Shown piece by piece: positions 5,834 to 10,615 of a stretch of 10,615 nucleotides of DNA. The notes under the pieces were generated by a model. It searched no databases. It had not been told where the DNA came from and was given only the letters and a program-made list of their open reading frames with translations. Each line of letters starts with the position of its first letter. Within the stretch, counting starts at the first letter, position 1. This DNA comes from Sphingomonadaceae bacterium (GTDB lineage: Bacteria; Pseudomonadota; Alphaproteobacteria; Sphingomonadales; Sphingomonadaceae). The position numbers and the translations under genes are program-made. Where the stretch lies: positions 1 to 10,615 of the forward strand of contig CANGBE010000031.1 of the NCBI GenBank assembly GCA_947451875.1. Reading direction: 5' to 3'.

Positions 5834-7516
5834 TCAATGATGCGCTGCATCTTCGATAATCGGCAGGGTTTCGAACTGATGGAAAGGCGGCGGGCTCGAC
5901 AGGGTCCACTCGAGCGTATCAGCGCCCTCGCCCCAATAATTGCCTTCAGCCTTCTTGCCCGCGATCAACGCGTAGATGATGTTGACGAAGAAGATCAGCA
6001 TTGAAAACGCGGTGATCTTGTAACCCAACGTGGCCATTTCATTGAAGTGCTCGAAGAACGGACCAGGATCAGGATAGCGGCGTGGCATGCCCTGCAACCC
6101 GAGGAAGTGCATCGGGAAGAAGATAAGGTTCACGCCTACGAAGAAGATCGCGAAGTGCACGTAGGAGAGGAACTCCGAATGCCAGCGGCCGCTCATCTTA
6201 GGGAACCAGTAGTAGAAGCCGGCAAACAACGATGTCACCGCGCCCAAAGACAGCACATAATGGAAATGCGCCACCACGTAGTAGGTGTCCTGCAGGTTAT
6301 CGTCGATGCCGCCATTGGCGAGCACAACACCGGTCACACCACCGACGGTGAACAGGAAGATGAAACCCATCGCCCAGACCATTGGTGATTTAAAGCTGAT
6401 CGAACCGCCCCACATCGTTGCGATCCACGAGAAAATCTTGATGCCGGTCGGCACTGCGATCACCATGGTTGCGAGCGTGAAGTACATCTTGGTGTTTACC
6501 GAAAGACCGGTGGTGTACATGTGGTGCGCCCAGACGACGAAACCGACGACGCCGATCGCAACCATGGCGTAGGCCATGCCGAGATAACCGAACACTGGCT
6601 TCTTCGAGAAGGTGGAGACGATCTGGCTGATCATGCCGAAACCGGGCAGGATCATGATGTAGACTTCCGGATGTCCAAAGAACCAGAACAGATGCTGGAA
6701 CAGGATCGGATCGCCACCGCCAGCGGGATCGAAGAAGGTGGTGTGGAAGTTACGATCGGTAATCAGCATGGTGATCGCCGCAGCCAGAACCGGCAGAGCC
6801 AGCAGCAGCAGGAATGCGGTGACCAGCACGGACCAGACAAACAGCGGCATCTTGTGCAGCGTCATGCCCGGAGCACGCATGTTGAAGATCGTGGTGATGA
6901 AGTTGATAGCGCCCATGATCGAACCGGCACCGGCAAGGTGAAGCGAGAAGATCGCGAAATCGACTGCAGGGCCTTGGCTGCCATAGGTCGAAAGCGGAGC
7001 ATAAGCAGTCCAGCCGATACCGGCGCCCTGACCCGTACCACCGGGAACGAATGCCGACATCATCAACGAGCAGAAGCCCGCGACCGTGAGCCAGAACGAG
7101 ATGTTGTTCATGCGCGGGAAGGCCATATCCGGCGCACCGATCATCAGCGGAACGAACCAGTTACCAAAGCCGCCGATCATCGCCGGCATCACCATGAAGA
7201 ACACCATGATAAGGCCGTGCGCGGTGATCAGCACGTTCCACAGATGCAGCGTCTGATCGAAACTGGGGTTCGATTCGCCAAGGAAGCTGGCCCACCAGCC
7301 AAGGTACTGGATACCCGGCTCTGCCAGTTCGTACCGCATGATGCCGGAAACGCCGCCACCGATGATGCCCGCGACAATCGCGAAGATCAGGTAGAGTGTA
7401 CCGATATCCTTGTGGTTGGTCGACATGAACCAGCGGGCAAAGAATGCCGGCTTGTGGTCATGGTCATGTGCGTGATCATGCCCGTCTGCGTGATCGTGTG
7501 CGTGGTCGTGGGCCAT
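5834..7516 (-). CDS. ctaD: cytochrome c oxidase subunit I (aa3, type A1)
   Basis: This is the catalytic subunit, with low-spin heme a and the heme a3-CuB site where O2 is reduced and protons are pumped. The 560 residues contain all expected ligands, each numbered two below the Rhodobacter sphaeroides enzyme: H100 and H419 (heme a), H417 (heme a3), H282, H331 and H332 (CuB), and Y286 of the His-Tyr crosslink. The D channel is shown by D130 in GAPDMAFPRMNN and E284 in GHPEVY, and the K channel by K360 in PTGIKIFSW. The paired arginines are R479/R480. These make it an A1-type oxidase. The first 21 residues are a His/Asp/Ala tract with nine histidines before the conserved FFARWFMSTNHKDIGTLY. The ATG at 7516 is 29 bases after the ctaC stop and has AAGG about 12 bases upstream. 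The two genes should share a transcript. Confidence 0.98.
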   Translation of the reverse strand: MAHDHAHDHADGHDHAHDHDHKPAFFARWFMSTNHKDIGTLYLIFAIVAGIIGGGVSGIMRYELAEPGIQYLGWWASFLGESNPSFDQTLHLWNVLITAHGLIMVFFMVMPAMIGGFGNWFVPLMIGAPDMAFPRMNNISFWLTVAGFCSLMMSAFVPGGTGQGAGIGWTAYAPLSTYGSQGPAVDFAIFSLHLAGAGSIMGAINFITTIFNMRAPGMTLHKMPLFVWSVLVTAFLLLLALPVLAAAITMLITDRNFHTTFFDPAGGGDPILFQHLFWFFGHPEVYIMILPGFGMISQIVSTFSKKPVFGYLGMAYAMVAIGVVGFVVWAHHMYTTGLSVNTKMYFTLATMVIAVPTGIKIFSWIATMWGGSISFKSPMVWAMGFIFLFTVGGVTGVVLANGGIDDNLQDTYYVVAHFHYVLSLGAVTSLFAGFYYWFPKMSGRWHSEFLSYVHFAIFFVGVNLIFFPMHFLGLQGMPRRYPDPGPFFEHFNEMATLGYKITAFSMLIFFVNIIYALIAGKKAEGNYWGEGADTLEWTLSSPPPFHQFETLPIIEDAAHH

Positions 7517-7545
7517 GGGTGTCTAACCTTGTCTCTGATGAGGGC

Positions 7546-8619
7546 TCAGGCGCCGGGCGCCGTGGAAGCGGAAGGTGCCGGTGCCGAAGCATCGGCAGCC
7601 GGTGCTTCAGATGCGGTTGCGGCCGGCGCGGCAGCAGCCGGGGCCGCTGCTGGCTTGGGCTGATGATCGATTACGCCGCCAGCATGAGTAAGCACCCATG
7701 CGTTGAACTTGTCACGCGGCAGAGCCTCAACGGCGATCGGCATATAGCCATGACGCGCGCCACACAGCTCTGAACACTGGCCATAATAAACACCGGGCTT
7801 TTCGATGAATAGCACCTTCTCGTTGATCCGGCCGGGCACAGCATCAAGCTTGAACCAAAGAGCAGGCACAGCAAACGAGTGGATCACGTCTGCGCCCATC
7901 GTCTGGAGGCGGATCGGTTCGCCTGCCGGCAACACAAGGCGGTTATCAACCTCAAGATGCGCTGGGCCGTCGTAAGGCTTGGAACCGGCTTCACGGATAC
8001 CAGCGTTGATTTCAGGCTGGCCCGGAATGTTCAACATGTTCGAGATGACCTCAAACCCGCCGTTGTCGGGATAGCCGTAGGTCCAGTACCACTGGTTGCC
8101 GGTAACTTTGACCGTCAGGGCATTTTCTGGAGCAGGCTTATACTGTTTGGACAGCAAGCTGATCGAAGGGACGGAAATCCCGACAAGGATCAACACGGGA
8201 ACCAGCGTCCATACCACTTCGAGCAGCGTGTTGTGGCTGTTCTTGGAAGCAATGGGGTTCTTGCCAGCCCGGAAGCGGTAAACCACCCAGACCAGAAGCA
8301 GCAGAACCAAAATTGAAATGATCGTGATCACCGGCATCAATAGCTTGTCGTGCATCGCCAGCGCATAGTGGCCAGTTGGCGAGAACTGCTGTTGAAATCC
8401 GATGCGGCCATCGACCGGCATACCGACGCCAGGGGTTGGCGCCATCGGGGTGTAGCTGCCCGCTGCTTCACTTGTAGCTGCGGCTGGCGCTGCTGAAGCT
8501 GAAGCCTCTTGCGCCCGTGCGGCAATCGAGGTGAGGCCATAGGCCGCCATCGACACTGCTGTCATTCCTGCGGCCTTCAAAGCCGAACCCGAACGCCGGG
8601 CCATTTCGCCATAAGTCAT
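7546..8619 (-). CDS. ctaC: cytochrome c oxidase subunit II
   Basis: Subunit II holds the dinuclear CuA centre that takes electrons from cytochrome c. With the start at 8619 the product is 357 residues. It has a signal peptide (about 1-36, ending SIAARA before QEAS), an Ala-rich linker, two membrane helices (about 93-114 and 134-155), the aromatic electron-entry motif NQWYWTYGYPD (175-185) and the CuA domain. The CuA ligands are H247 (GADVIHSFAVP), C282, E284, C286, H290 and M293 in YYGQCSELCGARHGYMP. After the domain comes a low-complexity tail of Ala, Pro and Ser (about 321-357). There is no heme-binding CxxCH, so it is not a caa3-type fused subunit. The ATG at 8619 has GGAAAG about 13 bases upstream; the next Met, at 8604, is an alternative that shortens only the signal peptide. 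It is the first gene of the cluster, behind a good promoter. Confidence 0.97.
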   Translation of the reverse strand: MTYGEMARRSGSALKAAGMTAVSMAAYGLTSIAARAQEASASAAPAAATSEAAGSYTPMAPTPGVGMPVDGRIGFQQQFSPTGHYALAMHDKLLMPVITIISILVLLLLVWVVYRFRAGKNPIASKNSHNTLLEVVWTLVPVLILVGISVPSISLLSKQYKPAPENALTVKVTGNQWYWTYGYPDNGGFEVISNMLNIPGQPEINAGIREAGSKPYDGPAHLEVDNRLVLPAGEPIRLQTMGADVIHSFAVPALWFKLDAVPGRINEKVLFIEKPGVYYGQCSELCGARHGYMPIAVEALPRDKFNAWVLTHAGGVIDHQPKPAAAPAAAAPAATASEAPAADASAPAPSASTAPGA

Positions 8620-8704
8620 CACTGTTGCGCTTTCCGCTTTCCAATGCGGGCGAGTATGGCCTGATCGAGCCCCCACTCGCCCCCGGGTGGCTGATTTGGA
8701 GGGG

Positions 8705-8733
8705 CCTATACGCACGCTTGCGAGGCACCTCAA
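8705..8733 (-). promoter_or_regulatory. sigma70-type promoter for ctaC
   Basis: On the minus strand, TTGAGG (8733-8728) and TATAGG (8710-8705) are separated by exactly 17 bases. Both hexamers are close to the housekeeping consensus. Transcription would start near 8698, giving a leader of about 80 bases before the ctaC ATG at 8619. No competing site of similar quality is seen in the gap. Confidence 0.65.
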
Positions 8734-8744
8734 GCGCCTATAGG
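8718..8744 (+). promoter_or_regulatory. candidate promoter for pyrE
   Basis: On the plus strand, TTGCGA (8718-8723) is followed after 15 bases by TATAGG (8739-8744); taking CTTGCG as the -35 makes the spacing 16. The -10 sits in the palindrome CCTATAGG (8737-8744). Transcription would start near 8751, about 65 bases before the chosen pyrE ATG. It overlaps the ctaC promoter, so the two could compete. The short spacing makes it weaker than the ctaC promoter. Confidence 0.45.
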
Positions 8745-8748
8745 GGAT

Positions 8749-8782
8749 ATTTTTGATGCAGGCCAATGCTTGGCCCAAAAAT
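8749..8782 (+). other. hairpin in the pyrE leader
   Basis: GGCCAA (8761-8766) and TTGGCC (8770-8775) form a perfect six-base-pair stem with a TGC loop. Flanking it, ATTTTTG (8749-8755) can pair with CAAAAAT (8776-8782), with five unpaired bases (8756-8760) on the 5' side. No U run follows, so this is not a terminator on the plus strand. It would lie at the very 5' end of the pyrE transcript. Its role, if any, is unknown. Confidence 0.4.
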
Positions 8783-8815
8783 CACCCATTCACCCACGTT
8801 TACGATAGGGCAAAA

Positions 8816-9400
8816 ATGCAGGAAGAAGACGTACTGGCCGAGTTTCGCGCCAGCAAAGCATTGTTGGAAGGACATTTTCTCCTCTCGTCAGGTCGCCACT
8901 CGGCGCACTACCTGCAATGTGCCCGCGTTTTGATGGATCCCGAGCGTGCCAGCCGACTGGCGCTTGCTATCGCAGCTACGATCCCGCGTGACCTACGTAA
9001 AACCATTACAAAAGTGGTTTCTCCGGCGATGGGCGGGGTGATCATCGGCCACGAAATGGGTCGCGCACTGGGAATCGAGGCGATGTTTGTCGAGCGTCCC
9101 ACCGGAACATTTGAACTGCGCCGCGGATTCGCGCTGGAAGCGGGCGACAAGGTGCTGATGGTCGAAGACGTTGTCACCACGGGCTTGTCCTCTCGCGAAG
9201 CGATTCGCGCGATTGAAGAGGCTGGCGGTGAAGTCGTTGCCGCCGCATCGATCGTTGATCGCTCGGCAGGGACGGCAGAGCTTGGCGTACCGTTCTTCCC
9301 GCTGATCGCGCTCAACTTCCCCACTTATGCCGACGATGAAGTCCCCGCCACGCTGGCCGAAGTACCGATCACCAAGCCCGGAAGCAGAGCCATAACGTGA
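8816..9400 (+). CDS. pyrE: orotate phosphoribosyltransferase
   Basis: PyrE joins orotate to PRPP to make orotidine 5'-phosphate in pyrimidine synthesis. The 194-residue product begins MQEEDVLAEFRASKALLEGHF and has LSSGRHSAHYLQCARVLMDP (23-42), matching the orotate-side SGxHS..Y.QC region of the family. Further on are SPAMGGVIIGHE (69-80) and the PRPP-binding motif VLMVEDVVTTG (113-123). The length is normal. The frame is also open upstream to ATG 8756, which would add 20 residues unlike PyrE and start only a few bases after the predicted transcription start. ATG 8816 has AGGG (8807-8810) five bases upstream and gives the family length, so I chose it. The stop overlaps the GTG of pdxJ (GTGA). 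Confidence 0.95.
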   Translation: MQEEDVLAEFRASKALLEGHFLLSSGRHSAHYLQCARVLMDPERASRLALAIAATIPRDLRKTITKVVSPAMGGVIIGHEMGRALGIEAMFVERPTGTFELRRGFALEAGDKVLMVEDVVTTGLSSREAIRAIEEAGGEVVAAASIVDRSAGTAELGVPFFPLIALNFPTYADDEVPATLAEVPITKPGSRAIT

Positions 9401-10128
9401 TCCCTTCCCGCCTCAGACTCGGAGTGAACATCGATCACGTTGCAACGATCCGTAACGCGCGCGGCGGCGATCATCCCGATCCGGTGCGCGCGGCAGAGAT
9501 CGTCGCAGCCGTGGGCGGCGATGGCATCACCGCGCACCTGCGCGAAGACCGGCGGCACATCCGCGATGAAGACCTGGCCCGAATTCAGGCGGCGACCAAT
9601 CTGCCGCTCAACCTCGAAATGGCGGCGACCGACGAGATGGTGGAAATCGCGCTCCGCCACATGCCCCACGCCGCCTGCATCGTGCCCGAGCGGCGCGAGG
9701 AGCGGACGACCGAGGGCGGGCTTGATGCCGCGGGCCAGCACAACCGGCTCGCCCCCATCGTCGCACGCCTTACTGATGCGGGCATCCGGGTAAGCCTGTT
9801 CATCGCCCCCGAACCGCGCCAGATCGAAGCCGCCATGCGCCTCGGCGCGCAGGTGGTGGAACTACACACCGGCGAATATGCCCATGCGGAAGGCGAAGCA
9901 CAGGCGGCCGAACTGCGGCGGCTGGCCGACATGGCAGCCCTAGCCGCCAAGAACGGCATCGAGCCACACGCCGGGCACGGGCTGACCTTTGACAACGTCC
10001 AACCCATCGCCGCGATCCCGCAGCTCGCCGAGCTCAACATCGGGCACTACCTGATTGGCGAGGCCATCTTCACCGGGCTCGATCACGCCGTGCGGCGGAT
10101 GCGCGAACTGATGGATGCGGCGCGGTGA
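9397..10128 (+). CDS. pdxJ: pyridoxine 5'-phosphate synthase
   Basis: PdxJ condenses 1-deoxy-D-xylulose 5-phosphate with 1-amino-acetone 3-phosphate to form pyridoxine 5'-phosphate, the closing step of the DXP-dependent vitamin B6 route. The product is 243 residues, a typical length for a TIM-barrel PdxJ. Diagnostic segments are LGVNIDHVATIRNARGG (8-24), HLREDRRHI (47-55) with a catalytic His, LNLEMA (71-76) with the catalytic Glu E74, VPERREERTTEGG (96-108), and EPHAGHGL (189-196). The start is a GTG at 9397 that overlaps the pyrE stop by four bases. No stronger start is available without losing the conserved N-terminus, and the Shine-Dalgarno is weak, so coupled translation is likely. Its own stop overlaps the acpS start in the same way. 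Confidence 0.97.
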   Translation: MIPSRLRLGVNIDHVATIRNARGGDHPDPVRAAEIVAAVGGDGITAHLREDRRHIRDEDLARIQAATNLPLNLEMAATDEMVEIALRHMPHAACIVPERREERTTEGGLDAAGQHNRLAPIVARLTDAGIRVSLFIAPEPRQIEAAMRLGAQVVELHTGEYAHAEGEAQAAELRRLADMAALAAKNGIEPHAGHGLTFDNVQPIAAIPQLAELNIGHYLIGEAIFTGLDHAVRRMRELMDAAR

Positions 10129-10526
10129 TTGTCGCCATCGGCTCAGACCTCTGCAACATCGAGCGCATCCAGAACTCGCTGGACCGCTGGGGTGAGAAGT
10201 TTGAACTGCGCGTCTTCACCGAAGTCGAACGCGCCAAGGCTGCCCGCCGCCCCTTCACCAAGGCCGGAACCCTTGCCAAGCGCTTTGCCGCCAAGGAGGC
10301 TTTTTCCAAGGCGGTCGGCACCGGTTTCAAGGCGGGCGTGTTCATGAAGGACATCGGCGTGGTCAACATGAAGAGCGGGGCGCCGACACTCGCACTCACT
10401 GGCGGGGCAGCGGCAAGGCTTGCGGCGATCACGCCCTCTGGCCATGAAGCCTTCGTTCACCTGACACTCACTGACGATCACCCATGGGCGCAGGCCTTTG
10501 TGATAATTGAAGCAAGGCCAATATGA
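10125..10526 (+). CDS. acpS: holo-[acyl-carrier-protein] synthase
   Basis: AcpS moves the 4'-phosphopantetheine arm from coenzyme A to a serine of acyl carrier protein, activating it for fatty acid synthesis. The 133-residue product fits the small trimeric AcpS type. The magnesium-binding Asp is D8 in IGSDLCNIERI (5-15), and the second motif RFAAKEAFSKA (53-63) carries E58 and K62. The basic stretch between (RAKAARRPFTKAGTLAKR) resembles other alphaproteobacterial AcpS. It starts with GTG overlapping the pdxJ stop (GTGA) and ends at a TGA overlapping the next ATG (ATGA). The order pdxJ-acpS-lepB is common in alphaproteobacteria and supports the call. Confidence 0.96.
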   Translation: MIVAIGSDLCNIERIQNSLDRWGEKFELRVFTEVERAKAARRPFTKAGTLAKRFAAKEAFSKAVGTGFKAGVFMKDIGVVNMKSGAPTLALTGGAAARLAAITPSGHEAFVHLTLTDDHPWAQAFVIIEARPI

Positions 10527-10615
10527 CCGACGAAATAGAATCGCCTGCCGCCGAAGCTCCAGTCGATGCGCCTGCCGCTCCCGAAAAGGACAAAGTCGAC
10601 TGGAAGGGCGAACTA
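10523..10615 (+). CDS. lepB: probable signal peptidase I (partial, first 31 codons)
   Basis: Only the N-terminus is in the window: 31 codons rich in Glu, Ala and Pro, ending VDWKGEL, before the membrane anchor would begin. The ATG overlaps the acpS stop as ATGA and has AAGG (10514-10517) five bases upstream. The call rests mainly on gene order, since lepB usually follows acpS in alphaproteobacteria, often ahead of rnc and era. The acidic tail followed by a DW(K/R)xE(L/F) stretch also fits LepB of this group. Catalytic residues are not visible, so the identity is not proven. Confidence 0.65.
   Translation, partial: MTDEIESPAAEAPVDAPAAPEKDKVDWKGEL

Larger units (their letters stand above)
8620..8815. 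promoter_or_regulatory. divergent ctaC/pyrE control region
   Basis: These 196 bases separate the ctaC and pyrE starts and hold both promoters. Between the two -10 boxes lies an inverted repeat, CGCTTG (8715-8720) and CAAGCG (8731-8736), with AGG/CCT (8723-8725/8728-8730) nested inside, which could be an operator. In the ctaC leader, GGGCGAGT (8648-8655) and ACTCGCCC (8675-8682) form an eight-base-pair stem just upstream of the likely Shine-Dalgarno. In the pyrE leader, 8749-8782 can fold into a longer hairpin. No known regulator site is recognised. Confidence 0.7.

Noticed and set aside
7454..7516. Short repeated GTGATCATG-like units that look like a tandem repeat
   Set aside because: They encode the His/Asp tract of CtaD in frame and are irregular. 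They are not a CRISPR or a separate repeat element.
6521..7663. Long plus-strand open frame (380 codons) rich in Asp, Arg, His and Glu
   Set aside because: It is antisense to ctaD and the end of ctaC, which have every catalytic residue. Its composition is what the complement of membrane-protein codons gives, and it resembles no family I know.
1..10615. Mobile elements, tRNA or rRNA genes, CRISPR arrays, or defence and biosynthetic islands
   Set aside because: No transposase, integrase, repeat array, cloverleaf or foreign-looking gene was seen. Every part of the window is explained by core genes and short control regions.

Overview
The window is ordinary chromosomal sequence from an alphaproteobacterium, most probably Sphingomonadales (Sphingomonas, Novosphingobium or Erythrobacter type). 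That placement is inference. It rests on the gene order ctaC-ctaD-ctaB-coxF-ctaG-ctaE-DUF983-surf1-thrC, on the pyrE-pdxJ-acpS-lepB block, on a compact SURF1, and on the Ala/Pro- and His-rich tails of the oxidase subunits. Coding density is very high: no gene-free stretch exceeds 200 bases.

Layout. Positions 1-8619 are all on the minus strand. Read in the direction of transcription (right to left) they are: ctaC (cytochrome c oxidase subunit II), ctaD (subunit I), a 138-base gap with a GC-rich hairpin, ctaB (heme O synthase), a 43-residue CoxF-like membrane peptide, ctaG (Cox11 copper chaperone), ctaE (subunit III), a DUF983 zinc-ribbon membrane protein, surf1, thrC (threonine synthase) and a class I SAM-dependent methyltransferase that leaves the window at its left edge. 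Positions 8816-10615 are on the plus strand: pyrE, pdxJ, acpS and the first 31 codons of what is probably lepB. The two groups diverge from a 196-base region (8620-8815). It holds a good sigma70-type promoter for ctaC (TTGAGG-N17-TATAGG), a weaker one for pyrE, and an inverted repeat between them.

How the genes work together. CtaC, CtaD and CtaE form the catalytic core of an A1-type aa3 cytochrome c oxidase. CtaB makes heme O, the precursor of heme A. CtaG delivers copper to CuB. SURF1 helps with heme A insertion. CoxF and the DUF983 protein are conserved companions of uncertain role. Not in this window are heme A synthase (ctaA) and a Sco-type CuA chaperone. ThrC and the methyltransferase are housekeeping genes co-transcribed downstream. 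The plus-strand group makes orotidylate (PyrE), pyridoxine phosphate (PdxJ) and holo-acyl carrier protein (AcpS), then continues into protein secretion.

I found no previously undescribed system. The items most worth a second look are a strong intrinsic-terminator structure inside the first codons of the DUF983 gene, the symmetric ctaC/pyrE divergent promoter region, the His-rich N-terminus of CtaD, and the loss of the expected motif VI cysteine in the RlmI-like methyltransferase.
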